A DNA stretch of 64,000 nt. Source: Sambucus nigra. Lineage: Eukaryota > Streptophyta > Magnoliopsida > Dipsacales > Adoxaceae. Both the position numbers and the translations under genes were made by a program. The stretch covers positions 105,283,967 through 105,347,966 of the forward strand of contig OX422216.1 in NCBI GenBank assembly GCA_949130495.1. The letters are read 5' to 3'. Numbering within the stretch: the stretch's first letter is position 1; the number at the start of each line of letters is the position of its first letter. Positions 1 through 11,586 of the stretch are shown piece after piece. Under the pieces are notes generated by a model that was not told the origin of the DNA, made no database searches, and saw nothing but the letters and a program-made list of their open reading frames with translations.

Positions 1-1131
1 ACCTCATGGATTCTTGATGGGCCATTCACTTCCATGACTGTATTTGCCTTACTTCTGGTGGTAGTCTCTTTACCACCGTCCTTATTGTATTTCTTCAAAT
101 GATTTCCATTGACTCGAGTCCATCCGTATTTTCCAACACTAGCATTGACTTAACTCACCTCGTTACTAGTGTTAGTAGTCTCAAATTGGCCTAGTTGCTT
201 CTTCGTTCACACATATTTCACTTTGGTACATTTTGAGCTATTGTGGCCAAAGATGAGGCAATGAGAGCAAGCATGAGGAAGGCCTTGATATTTGATCTTA
301 ACAAAAGTTGTGGTCCCATATTCAAGCAGGTCAATAATGGACTTAGGGTAAGAAGCTTTGGCCTCAATCTCCACACAAATCCTCGCATAACTAATCATCT
401 TCATGTATTTAGTGATTGTATCAACATATATGGGTATTCCCAGTGCACTTCATATGTAACACACAGACTAGGACTCTTCTAGTAGTGGTTCTAGAGTATT
501 TAAAGTTTGGTTGTTATTACTTCACGATGATTGGATTTCCAGTAAAATGCCATGTCCTGTTCTTCACCACATCATCTTTACAGGTGGGATTATGAAACTT
601 AAAAAAGAAAAAACCTTCATCATGAGCAATAACCTGGGATATGCCAAACTTTTCCCATTGCTTATGAGCTATGTTATTAACAAGGGAAAAGGGGAATTTA
701 CTTCCTAAGAAAAAACCCACACAACTACTTTCCCACTTAGCATATCTAAGTTTGACGACATTTGTTGGGCGTTTTACTTACACCATATCTTCAACACATG
801 AATGATTTATGGTAGGTAAGTCTGAACTTTGGTTCTCTCTTGTCAGCCACAATAGACCTCCTTGATTTTTTGGTCATGATAGCCTCATCCTTTTCACTAT
901 GGGACAAAGACATATTGGGGGATGGTGGATCATTTGGCTAGTTAGATTGCTACCAACCGTAACCATATTCCTCTCCAAGTTAGTAGAAGTACGAGTAGAG
1001 ACTGAAGTAGGTGTACCAATTATAAGCTTGGCCAACTTGCGTACACAGTTTTCCACATTGGATACTATTTTTCTACTCACTTACACTACAAGTATCTCTA
1101 AAAATACTAATAATAATCATGGTTATAGCCC
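1..1131 (-). pseudogene. LINE C ORF1 remnant (DUF4283 + CCHC zinc knuckle)
   Basis: This is a minus-strand gag-like ORF1 of an L1-clade plant LINE, an RNA-binding nucleocapsid-type protein. Reading leftward, an N-terminal part starts near 1080 (ATG). A DUF4283-type segment follows at 720-517, with the signature GFFLGSKFPFSLVNN and a phenylalanine run (EGFFFFKFH). At 404-207 come ARICVEIEAK and an intact C-x2-C-x4-H-x4-C knuckle (CSHCLIFGHNSSKC). The pieces lie in different frames with stops between them, so it is a pseudogene. The downstream EN/RT ORF would lie beyond the left edge. It abuts the 3' end of LINE A at about 1137. The domain assignment rests on similarity to the ORF1s at 33.7-35.4 kb and 8.3-9.8 kb here. 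Confidence 0.75.
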
Positions 1132-1136
1132 TTGAT

Positions 1137-3296
1137 CATAATAAACTCAAATATCAATAAAAGGGGCTACAACCAGTGCAAAACAAAAGGGGAAACAATC
1201 CTAAAGAACAACCTATGGAGAATATCCCCCAAGGGGACATAAGATAAAAGAATGGGCAAAACCCAAACCCCCAGAACCCAAAACCTAATCGAGAATACTA
1301 TCAGAGATTCCACAGTTCATGCATGCCATTCAGTTTTCGAATCTTGTTCTTCCTCTCTCCTATGATATCGCCCTTGCTCTGATCATAACCTCAATTTCTT
1401 TGACAATGGCTTCAGTGTTCTTACTCACCTTTTTCAAATGTCTGGCATTTCTTTCCATCCATAGGCAGTAAATGGTAGTAGAAAATGAGATGTTTCTAAT
1501 ACAGTTAAAAAGGCTAGGACCACTATAATTTGAGATAGCATGAAGCATCTCACTGTCCCAATCCATAGCGTCCCTATACTCCTGATTTCTGAATCTAACC
1601 TCCTTCCACACCTCCTTAGAGACATGACACTCATTGAAGACATGGGCAACGGACTCAACCTCATTTAAATAAAAACAACACATATTATCCTCATAAATGC
1701 CCCACCTAAAGAGCTTATCCTTGGTGTGAATCGCATCACTACAAATCATCCAAAAAATAAAGGCACATTTGGGAATATTAGTCTTATTCCACACGATCTT
1801 ATGCTAGCTAACAGGGGGTGACTAGAAGTAATCTCATCATAGGGCGAACCGATAGAGAACCCCCCATGGTTGGGTATCCAAACCACCTCATCATCAGTAT
1901 CCTGCCTAATTTGGGGAAAATACACATTCCTGATATCCATAAGCTCCCAGGTAACCGCAATAGGCCATCTCCACCAAAAAGAGGTTACATTGTCGTAGAT
2001 AACCCTATCACCAAAAAGAGGTTGCAGTGGGCCCAAGGGATGCCAATTGTCATACCATAAGAAAGTGTCCTCCCCATTGCCAATGTTCCATTTGATGAGC
2101 AGTTTGATCAAATGTCTAAGTTGCATAATCTTCCTCTAACTCCAAGCCGAGTCGCTAGCAATAGAGACAACCCACATACTTATTTTCTTCAGCTTGTACA
2201 CGTTACACAACTTAACCCATAGGCAGTCTTTCTTACTACTGAGATTCCATAACATCTTCAAAATAGCTTCAATATTCCATCTCTCGAAATCTATAATTCC
2301 AAAACCCCCTTCTTCATAGCTGTAATAAAGGTCCTTCCACGCAACCTTGACACTCGAGTGATTAAGATCAGTCCCCTTCCAAACAAAGTCCCTCATCTGC
2401 TGATCGATTCTTTTGATAACCCCCTTGGACAAAATGAAAAGACTAGAAGAGTAAACTTGGATCCCAAACAAAAAAAGTTTAATAAGATGTAATCTGCCTG
2501 TGTAACTAAGAAACTTATTGGTCCAACACTTAATCCTGCATGTAATCTTGTCAATCAGTCTACAAAAGTCCTCTATATTGAGCCAGGAGGTAATGAGGGG
2601 AACACCCAGGTACAAAAAAGGAGGGTTACTGTGAGTGAAGCCAAGTATATCCTTAATCTTCATGATTCTCTCCTCATCAATACCCGAACAATAGAAACTA
2701 CTCTTTCACAGGTTGGGTTTAAGGACAATAATGCTACAGAAATCATTCAAAGCCTTCTTCACTATAGTAAAGGAGGGGATGTACCCCCCTCAAAATAATC
2801 ACATAATCCACAAAATAAAGGTGGTTAAGCCCCACCTCCTTTCATCTTAGGTGATAAGCAAAACATGGGATATGAGCAAGCCTTATTCAAGATACAGGAG
2901 AAAGTATCCATAACAAGAAGGAAAAGATAGGGTGAAAGGGGGTCACCCTGTCTCAATCCATTCTTACCATCAAAGAAACCATAAAGGTGCCCATTCAGGC
3001 TGATTGAGAACCTAGTATTAGTGATGCACTCTCTAATCCATCCAACAAAAATAGCGAGAAAGCCAAGATGAACAAGTAACATGAAAAGAAACTCCCAATT
3101 CACAGTGTCATAAGCCTTCATCAAGTCAATCTTAATAGTACACCTGGGCGGGCTTAGCTCTCTATGGTAATTACTCATAACCTCCTAGAGAAGTAAGATA
3201 TTATTCGAAATTGACCTCCCTTTGACAAACATATCCTATCACAAATTGATAATGTGTGGAAGAGCCGACTTCAACCTATTCACAAGAATGTTTATC
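1137..3296 (-). pseudogene. LINE A ORF2, 3' half: RT and zf-RVT, with 3' UTR
   Basis: This is minus-strand ORF2 of an L1-clade LINE. At 3296-3180 the N-terminal RT motif reads ILVNRLKSALPH, then FVKGRSISNNILLL. At 3178-2825 the RT palm carries KIDLMKAYDTVNWEF and GLRQGDPLSPYLFLLVMD. At 2663-2136 the post-RT region has FLYLGVPLI and LSYTGRLHLIK. At 2126-1360 is the connection plus zinc-binding (zf-RVT) region with IPKCAFIFWM and FSTTIYCLWMERNARH. Frameshifts and stops separate the blocks. The FADD motif falls in the degenerate stretch 2825-2663 and was not found intact. The 3' UTR holds a short hairpin (CCCC/GGGG at 1226-1236). The 5' side overlaps functionally with the RT of LINE I just to the right: the same RT segment occurs twice. 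Confidence 0.8.
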
Positions 3297-5208
3297 AAGT
3301 ATAATACCAAAAGCTTCCATAACTAGTATAAAGAGGTAGGCGAGAGAGTACCTCCTTGTCTAATCCCACTGGTACTATTGAATGATCCATGAAGTCTCCC
3401 ATTCAAGCTAATGGAGAACTCAGTGATCCAATCAATCATGTTGAGTGTAAAACCCACATGCTTGAGCAACTCAACTATAAAGTCAAATATGATAGTGTCA
3501 AAGGCTTTCAAGATGTCAACCTTAATGGTACATCTTAGGGAGAGGTCTTTGTGGTAGTTTCTCATAAGCTCTTTCTTGAGGAGGATATTATCAATTATTG
3601 ATCTTCCAACAACGAAGGCATCCTACCTTTTGTTGATAAAAGAATCCATGAGAGGTTTAACTCTAGTAGCAATGACCATGGTAATGCATTTGAGAATGGT
3701 GTTATAGTAAAATATAGGTCTAAAGTCCCTCATATCATTAGGACTATTGACCTTAGGAAAGAGGGCTAGATCAATATAGTTCCACTGTCTTAATATATGG
3801 CCATTTTGGAAGGAGTGGCAGATGGCAGAGATTACATCATCATCAATCACATCCCAATTATGCTTGAAGAACTTGGCATTAAATCCATTAAGGCTAGGGG
3901 CTTTGTTTTAGCCAATGGAAAATAGGGCTTCTTTGATTTCGATTAGAGGAACTACAATCATAAGGTTATTCTACTACTCATGGGATAGCTTCTTGTGCAA
4001 CACAAAATTGATGGCAAGAGGATGTTAAATATCGGTGGGGCCAAGAAGAGATGAGAAGAAGGTGATTGCCTCTTTGGTAACAACTTCAAGACCTTCCACA
4101 ATAATGCCATTACCATCATTAATAGAAAGTATTTTCCTTTTAGATGTGTTTCTATTGACATATTTGTGGAAAACGTTTGTGTTTAATTCTAGATCTTTAT
4201 TTGTAGTATTCTTCCTCTACTTCCCTAGGCTCCGTATAGCTTCCCTCTTCCTGGAGAAGAGAGGAATTGGATCCCTCATCATCAAGTCCATTTTGGATAA
4301 TGGTTAAATGGACTTTGTCTCCATCCATTCTAGAGGAAATGTTACTGCAGAAACTCTTGTTGAGTTATTTGAAGCAAAACTTAAGTCTTTTAAGTTTGGA
4401 AGAGAGTTTGAACATGGGATTACCTCTAGATTCTTAACTCCATGAGTCAATGATAATGGTTTAAAATTTTTTTAAGGGCTTGGGCCTCCTCCTAGCACTT
4501 AGGTAAACATTGATTAGGATTGGACTATGATCATAAATACCATGACAATGGACCACAACTTGGGAATTGAGATAATTGGCACTCCATTGGGATTTATGAA
4601 GCACATGGCCAATTTTGGATTGGACATTGCTAGCAACTTCGCTTTTCTTGTTCCAAGTAAACCAAAGTATCATAGATAACATGTCATCCATATGAATATC
4701 ATAAATAAAATTCTTGAACTCTTCAGTGGATCTATGGTCAATGCTAAGAATACCTTTCTTTTCACCTGGCCTTCTAACCACATTAAAGTCTCCCAAGAGG
4801 ATCCATTGTTGCTCATTTGCATAACTATGGTTGTTTCGAATGAAAATACAGAGAGGGATACTGTTATTGTCTTGGTTATTCCCATTAACAAGGTTGCAAA
4901 GAAGAATTGATTCAAATCAACAAAATTAATTTTGCAAAAAATGGTCTGGGGATGATCTTTTAGGAACTCGACTCAAAACAATTAGGGTCCTAGCAACAAA
5001 AATTCTAGAACCCCCCTCAAAGTGGGAAATTATATATTGCATTCCAGTTCTAAAAACAGCTTTTGGCCACATTTTCCATGCACCTTATAATTTTTTATTC
5101 TAAGAGATAAATTAGAGAAATGTTGTTTTCTGAGATTAACTTCCTAACCTTAGGTGTCTTATGAGGGTAATTAAGGCCCATGATATTATAGGAAGCTAAC
5201 TTGATCAT
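3285..5208 (-). pseudogene. LINE I ORF2: AP endonuclease and N-terminal RT
   Basis: This ORF2 starts at ATG 5208 (MIKLASYNIMGLN, the usual WNIRGLN-type endonuclease start). At 4810-4461 are the catalytic LLGDFNVVR and, later, YDHSPILI (the SDH/DHSP endonuclease motif). At 3850-3623 is an RT N-terminus (LALFPKVNSPNDMRDFRPI). At 3565-3323 is the RT palm (CTIKVDILKAFDT; GIRQGG), continuing in another frame as YLFILVMEAFG up to about 3290. Several stops and frameshifts disrupt it. Distal RT, FADD and zf-RVT are missing, and LINE A begins instead. EN nicks target DNA and RT copies RNA at the nick in this family, but neither is functional here. Confidence 0.8.
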
Positions 5209-5219
5209 TTGGAATGCTT

Positions 5220-5515
5220 ATGTCGTGTTCCTGGCTTCTTCTTTCCCTTACGGTTGCTTGATCTTGGTTAATCTTTATGTTATTATTTAACAACCAACTC
5301 ATCCATTGATTTAACTTTTAGGCTAATGTCTATTGGTTCAGGAGTGGCTTCATTATCACATTCCTATAGGTTAAAGGCTAAAAATGGGTTGGATGTTTCA
5401 ACTTTAGGGGATTGGGGCCTGGTATTGGTTACAGTCGAGATGTTGGTAGTTTGTTCAACAGGTATGGTTAGGGGTAAGGTATGTGTGTCTTTAGGGGTGG
5501 TTGGGTCTTGAAATT
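5220..5515 (-). pseudogene. LINE I ORF1, C-terminal part
   Basis: The minus strand reads a short acidic tail (ECDNEATPEPIDISLK) followed closely by the ATG of ORF2 at 5208. LINE E has the same arrangement: an acidic ORF1 tail with a valine/proline-rich linker, then ORF2 starting a few tens of bases on. I join it to the ORF1 at 9820-8281 because LINE D lies exactly between them. The assignment is an inference from position and composition, since this tail has no firm domain of its own. Confidence 0.5.
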
Positions 5516-5524
5516 CACTTGATT

Positions 5525-8175
5525 CACTCTGGTGGATTTCTTTATTGTTCCTAATGACTTATATCCATTCATCTATGGTCTTAACCTTCCTTCTGATAGC
5601 AGATCTCTTTGGTCCTACCTTGTCTATATTTCTCCCTTCTACCTTGACCAGAACTGGATTCCCATGGGGGATTTCAATATTGTTAGGCACGTTAATGAAA
5701 AGAATGACTTTGTTGGCATTAATGCCCAAGTTTTTGAGGATTTGAACAATTGTCTTTCTGACATACAAGTGGATGACCTAAATATTACAGCTTTGTCGTT
5801 TACCTAGAATAGAAATCAAGTCGGTTCTTCCAATACCCAATCTATAATTGATAGAGTTCTCATTAATGATTGATGGACTACTAACTTCTCTGAGTCCCAA
5901 GCTGAATCACTTTGTCAAGGTATTTCTAAACATATCCCTTTGGTCACCATTATCATCCCAAAGCCCCCAAACCTCTAAAAAACTTTCAAGTTCTTTAACT
6001 ACTGGATGCAACACAATGAGTTTAATGACACTCTGATTGAGGCTTAGGACTGTGAGATTTTAAGCAGCCCCATGTATAGGCTTTCTTCCAACCTTAAACT
6101 TATTAAATTTTCTCTAAAATACTTCAATAAGAGATTCTTTAGTGACATTGCCTAGAGAACTTATGATGCTAAGAACAAGACGATGCACTATTAAAAGCTT
6201 CTTGACTAGGATGGCTTCAATCCCACTATCCATGCTGATGCGAAAGCTGCTATCTTGGAGTATGATGACTTGAGAATGAAAGAAAAATCCTATTATAAAC
6301 AAAAATCTAGAATCAAATGGCTGCAGGAGGGAGACCTGAACACCAGATTTTTCCACAATAAGGTTAAGGGAAACATTGCAAGAAATAAAATCCTTTGCAT
6401 CCAAAACTAATAGGGAATCAGGATTGAAGGCCACTCTCAACAGGGAATCCTTTGCATCCAAATCCTTTTGTTGACAATCTCTTCATCTTAGCAGGTGATG
6501 ACAGTTGGTCCATAACCACCATTAATACTATTATTGTTGAGTTTGGAACTCTCTCTAGTCTTCATCCTAACCTATCAAAGACCATCCTTTTTTCTGCTGG
6601 TATCACACCCTCTGAAAAAATTATCTTTGCAACATTATTGGTTTTCGTGATGGGAATTTTCCAACCAAGTATCTTGGCGTTCCTCTTATCTCCACCAAAC
6701 TGAAGCATGATGACTGCCCTGATCTTATTGACAAGATTACCCTCTAGAGTCTTAGCTATGCTGGTAGACTCAAACTTATTAACTCAGTTCTTTTTACCAT
6801 CCAAATTTATTCGTTAAGCCTCTTAATTCTTCATAAAATAACTTCTCATGGGATTGAAGCCATCCTTCATAGGTTCCTATGGTCTGGACCTGATATGAAG
6901 CTCTATGGTGCCAAGGTCAATTGGAGTGATGTCTACCAACCAAAGATGGAGGGGGTTTAGTTATTAAAAGCATTCATGAGTGGAACATTGCAACTATGTT
7001 CAAGCACCTATGGAACCTTTGCAATAAGAAATATAACGTATGGCAAGTGGTGCGACACCTACAAAATCAAAGGCAAAATTATTTGGCATATCCCTATACC
7101 TTTTGATTCTCCTTGCAGCTGGATCAAAATTATGAATCTCAGTGAAAAATTTAAACCTTTCATCAAGAGTTTAATAGGAAATGGTTCTTCTACCTTCTTA
7201 TGGCATGATCCTTGGCACCCAAATGGTCCCCTATGGCAACTTTATGGAGATAGAACAGTCTACGATGCTGCAAGTAATCACAAAGCCAAAGTTGTTGACT
7301 TTATCATTCATGACAGATGGAATTGGCCACATACTATCACCTGGGAATTATGATATCAAGAATGCTTATCTCCCTCCCATCAAACCCAATGTTGCTAACT
7401 CTCTCATGTGGTTGCCTAGTCCAAATGGAGTTTTCTCAACTGCTATTGCTTGGAATGCTATCAGGACCTCTTCTACACCTCGTACTTGGGCTCATAATAT
7501 CTGGAATAATAACATTATTCCTAAATGCTCCTTTATTCTCTAGATGGTGTGAAAAAATGATATTTTCACCGATAAGACTTTTAATTGGGGTATAACCACA
7601 AATAACCTTTGTGTCATGTGCAACAATCATGTTGAAACTAGAGACCACCTTTTTTTCAACTGCCCCTTTTCTACTGATATTTGGAATGGAATTAAATTCA
7701 GAAACTCTATGGATTCTAATGCTAATTATTGGAATGACATCATCAATGTCCCTACCATCCTCAATAATGGAAAGCTTCTCAAGGATAATATCATAAGAAC
7801 CTCTTTTATTGCTACAGTTTATTGTATTTGGATTGAAAGGAACAACATAATCTTCAATGCTTCTGCCAAGCAACCCTCAACCATCCTTAAAGACATCGAG
7901 TTATTAATCGATTTCAAAGATAGAAGTGGCCTAAAGCCAAAATAATTTCACCAATTGGATGATTTGTATGAATTGGGGGCTAGATGATATTCATCTTCTA
8001 AAGTGAGGGCTTGGTCATGCTTTGTTTGTTGTTGTTTGCTTGATATTTATCATCTTTTTTTGGTTTGTTTTGTAAGGATGGATTCATGTTGTTATTTCCT
8101 TATCTAAGGGGGTTTGCCCCTTTCTTTTCTCTGTACATTATTTGGTTTCTTTAATACATACTTAATTACCCCAAA
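5525..8175 (+). mobile_element. LINE D: 5'-truncated, internally deleted L1-clade LINE
   Basis: This plus-strand LINE is inserted antisense in LINE I. It starts inside the endonuclease domain at about 5530, lacks ORF1 and most RT palm sequence, and ends at 8160-8176 with TTAATTACCCC followed by six A's. The 3' UTR carries a hairpin (GGGGGTTTGCCCC, 8108-8120) like the other LINEs here. The tail passes directly into a (TTC)33 array. No clean target-site duplication was found; the array may hide it. Confidence 0.75.
5532..7945 (+). pseudogene. LINE D ORF2 with internal RT deletion
   Basis: In order: endonuclease (FIYGLN, WIPMGDFNIVRHVNEK; 5532-5990); linker (RIKWLQEGDLNTRFFHNKVK at about 6310-6366); then an abrupt jump at about 6445 to the post-palm region FVDNLFILAGDDS (normally FADDLFIL, so the second catalytic aspartate pair is altered). 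Next come the connection domain (6976-7353: WHDPWHPNGPLW, then WELxDIKNAYLPPI) and zf-RVT (7616-7945: CNNHVETRDHLFFNCPFS, TVYCIWIERN). Stops occur throughout. The deletion junction is flanked by two copies of TCCTTTGCATCCAAA (6391-6405 and 6448-6462), suggesting template switching or slippage. It is not functional. Confidence 0.8.
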
Positions 8176-8181
8176 AAATCC

Positions 8182-8280
8182 TTCTTCTTCTTCTTCTTCT
8201 TCTTCTTCTTCTTCTTCTTCTTCTTCTTCTTCTTCTTCTTCTTCTTCTTCTTCTTCTTCTTCTTCTTCTTCTTCTTCTTC
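8182..8280 (+). repeat. (TTC)33 microsatellite
   Basis: There are 33 uninterrupted TTC units (99 bp). They lie directly after the A-tail of LINE D (plus strand) and directly after the broken ORF1 of LINE I (minus strand). The perfection of the array suggests recent expansion. Confidence 0.97.
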
Positions 8281-9820
8281 AGTTTTGTGACATTAGCGAT
8301 GGCCGATTCCTTATTTGGATTGACATTTTCAACTTCCGTTAGGTTATCTTTGTGACTTTTGGCAATGGTGTGACCAAAAGTGATACAATGACTATGAGTG
8401 GGCCATGGCTTGGTATTCAACTCTCACATTTGTTATGCTCCCATCCTCCAATATGAGCTCGATAGACTTTGGATTCATAGCTTGAGGCTGTATCTCCATG
8501 CATATCCTATAATAATTGATTCTCATCATATCTACAGTAATTGAGTCAGCATATAGGGGTACTCCAATTGCATTAGCTACATAGTTAAGGCCTTTAGTTG
8601 TGCAGTATTGTAAAGGGATGTTATGTAACATCACCTAAACTAGAACCTTCTCAATAGTTTCTTTGGAGAAGTTATAATCAACTTGCCACTTCTTCAAGAT
8701 GATGGCATTACCTAAAATTTCCATGGTTAATTCTTCACGACTTGATCTCTTCATGTTGTTGTGTCGAACTTGAAAAGAAAGTATCCAACATCATTAGAGA
8801 TGACATTGGAGAGGCCATATTTTTCCCCAAAGCTTGTGGTCAATGTTGTTAACCACGTATATGGGAGCTTCCTACCAAGAAATACCCCATTACAGTGCAT
8901 ACCCATTGAGAGTGGCCTAATTTAGCTATCTCTAATAGAGGTTTGACCTGAACTTTATCCTCTAGGAAGGTCAGTTGGTGGTATGAAATCTTTAAGTTAT
9001 GTTCCTTCTTTTCATCCACGATAGACTTCCATGTTTTAATTAGTGGGTCCACTTTCCTATTCAGTAAAGGCATGGAGGGGATAATGTGAGTGGGAGGAGT
9101 GGCGTGGGTTAAAACATTATTCTTCTTTGCCACAAATTTGGCATTAGAATAAGGTTTGTTTGCATTCCTTATCTGGCTTCGGTCACATTTACCCATATTA
9201 GTACCACTAGGGTCATAGGCTTTAAATACATGTGACAGTTTAGCCTTCTTTAGTTGGCCGATGGAAGCCACATGGGGCTTATCTCCATCACTATTTTCAT
9301 CAGTGGGGAACTTGAACTTCTTAACATACTCGTATGAGTAACCTTGCTTTTGAGGAACTACAAGTAGGCATTGTTTTCTTCATTTAGCTCATGGATTCTA
9401 GACCTATTAGAATGGATCTTATGACACAATCTTTCGAGATAGTTATTTATCCTTCTTCAAATTCATCATCTTTAACTTCTTCACTGTGAGGAACATTCTC
9501 AACATTATTTGTGGTTGGCAAACCCTCCATTAGCTCCATTAAGATTGGAATAAGTGAGTTTCAAATAAGACTAGAGCATCCCCTTGGACAACCACAATGT
9601 CATGTGATGCTGTCACTAAAATAGTTATAGTATTGGTAACAACCGTAATCCTAGATGCTCCATGTGGAGGTATTGTAGTGTCCATGTCTATGGCAACATG
9701 AGCATTGGTGGAGGCATCAGTGGATAAGGATGGAGGTGTATACAATGATGGAGGTGTAGCAGTTAAGGGGTGGAAACTGCTTTGCCTCTTATGTCAGGAG
9801 GCATCTTATTTGAGGCCACG
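8281..9820 (-). pseudogene. LINE I ORF1, N-terminal and DUF4283 part
   Basis: Degenerate ORF1. At 9745-9539 is a Ser/Thr/Pro-rich N-terminal stretch. At 9271-8849 a basic stretch ends in the ISYHQLTFLEDKVQVKP and VMGYFLVGSS motifs, as in the LINE E ORF1 (YHQPLMVQGKP, VGYFLGRRLSF). At 8634-8392 is the central segment LQYCTTKGLNYVANAIGVP and INYYRICMEIQPQ. At 8420-8330 is a damaged zinc knuckle (HSHCITFGH). Frames change several times. It ends at the TTC array, whose minus-strand reading (GAA)n gives a meaningless poly-Lys/Glu/Arg tail. The C-terminal continuation is at 5515-5220. Confidence 0.7.
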
Positions 9821-9959
9821 TGAGTGTTAGTAGGGGATGAGGATGGTTAAGAGGTGGTTAGGAGAGGTGTTTAGGTGGTGGTGGTGTTTGTCTATAGAGA
9901 GAAAGTTTTTAGAGATAAGGAGGAGCATAATTTATTTTTACCCATAGAACTTCTTCCAC

Positions 9960-10175
9960 CACATTGACGGGTTGGAACGTAAGTCAACCAGTTATCAAAG
10001 CTTATACTAACTTTCTTACAATTCAACACCTTGCATCTAACTATGAAATCAATCTCTTTCAGTAGGAAATAAGTAAACTTAGATCCTCTATTGTGAAGCC
10101 TGTCATTTCTATCCATCTAAATGCAGTACGCAATAGTGGAAAAGGATAAGGTTCTCACCTTGTTCAACAAATATT
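9960..10175 (-). pseudogene. LINE J: ORF2 C-terminal fragment
   Basis: The minus strand reads LSFSTIAYCI then, after a stop, MDRNDRLHNRGSK and LLKEIDFIVRCKVLNCKKV, ending in NWLTYV. This is the zf-RVT-distal tail seen in LINE H (DEITFFVKCKSYNWKKL) and LINE E. It is cut by the start of LINE I at about 9965. No 3' UTR follows, consistent with LINE I having inserted into it or with a deletion. Confidence 0.65.
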
Positions 10176-10594
10176 TCCACTTTAAATTCAACATTTCTCA
10201 TTCAATTAAATTTCTTCGATTATAATCAAACCCATTCATATATTCTAAATTAACATTAAATCTTTATTAACCATTTAATTAATCACTTAAAATTTAGGGT
10301 ATTATTGTTATTGTACGTGACAAGGAACCTATCAAGTCTATAATGACAACATGTAAGGATATACTTAATGGTTGGGTGGCTAATGTTGGATATAGTCTTA
10401 ATAAAGTACCTCTATCTTGTACTTCTTCTGACCCATCTAGTAGTAAAGGTGAGTTTAGAATCTTTGAAAATACCTCAGACAACACAACCATGTCGGGTAG
10501 AGGGTGTTACCCCACTAAACCCACCACTATCACTGATGATGTGACTGCAACTAAGGAAGCCAAGCTAGATGGTGGAACTGCCAAGTCATGGAGA
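10176..10594. other. Unassigned stretch before the gypsy X LTR
   Basis: 10176-10300 is AT-rich and shows nothing. A short plus-strand open frame (10343-10615, 90 codons, Ser/Thr-rich) runs into the LTR. It could be LINE ORF1 debris but has no recognisable motif, so I give it no function. Confidence 0.4.
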
Positions 10595-11586
10595 TGTAAC
10601 ATCCACACTTCCTAACCGAGCTAATTACTATTCATTATTACCTACAAATCGCATTATACCCCCTCATGGAGTATTCAAATTCAAAAACATCATAACAAAT
10701 ATGAAACAACTCGACCAAATCTACAAGTTTACTTAATTACCTAAGTACCCCTTGAAGTTTTAAATTTCCAAAATGAACCTTGAACCTTTTAAACAAGCCT
10801 AACTTGACTTATACTTAACCTCAAGACCCAAACCTTATATCAAATCAAACATCTAGACTTCAACCAATTAGAATTTATAGCCCCAACCCTTAAATTTACA
10901 TGAAATTATAGAAATGCCAAAAAAACTTACAAAAATACCATATTTAATGCCAAATAAATATAAAAGCTTCAAAACAAGGATTAAAACTTAAATATTCAAT
11001 AGTTACACACTGCCCCCTTACCACTTCAGTCTCCACATGGGCAGTAGAAGCAAAAATCACATGGTTACACCATGTAACCATGTGAAGTTCAAGTTTCCAC
11101 AATATTATCTTCTTAAACAAAGGAAGAGTCCAACTCAAAATCGCTCGAATAGATTTCCCTTACCTCCTACTATAAATTCCCCATGACCAGACGCAATAAA
11201 ACTCACCCCTTGAGCCTGCTCAAAGTTTGAATTTTTCCTCTAAATTGGTATTCTATTATTTTATGTGTTAAACTTCATTATTTCAATTCTAATGATTTTC
11301 TACAATGTTAGTAGGCCCGTACTAATCCAAATATCCAAGCTTTTACGTCCAAAATAGCCTTTGTTAAAAGAAACCAGAAAAAAATCCATTAAATCTTGAG
11401 CTTTAATGGTGAAATTTGATTCCTTGACTTTGAACTAGTTTCAAAGTGAGGAAATGGTTACTTATGAACAGAGGAGCTCTAGTGTATTGATCATTTTCAA
11501 AAAATAATAACTTTTGAACCTCAATTGCTCAAAGGTGTTTTCCATTTTAGAAAAATAAAAGCTATAAATTCTCCACAACCAGACCA

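Larger units (their letters stand above)
3285..9970 (-). mobile_element. LINE I: near-complete 5' portion of an L1-clade LINE, split by LINE D
   Basis: This is one minus-strand element read in three blocks: 5' UTR plus ORF1 (9970-8281), ORF1 C-terminus (5515-5220) and ORF2 EN-RT (5208-3285). Removing plus-strand LINE D (about 5525-8175) and the TTC array brings the ORF1 parts together in the expected order. The 5' end is supported by a 16-bp motif (ACCACCACCTAAACAC, minus strand of 9867-9882) that also lies near the 5' end of LINE E at 33678-33693. The element stops in the middle of RT at about 3285-3300, where LINE A sequence takes over. That it is a single element is inferred from domain order. 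Confidence 0.65.

Noticed and set aside
8166..8420. Minus-strand open frame with a poly-lysine tail
   Set aside because: The tail is the (TTC)33 array read in one frame; only the part right of 8281 is real LINE ORF1 debris.
10343..10615. 90-codon plus-strand frame as a possible host gene
   Set aside because: No motif, no supporting context, and its end lies inside an LTR; more likely element debris.
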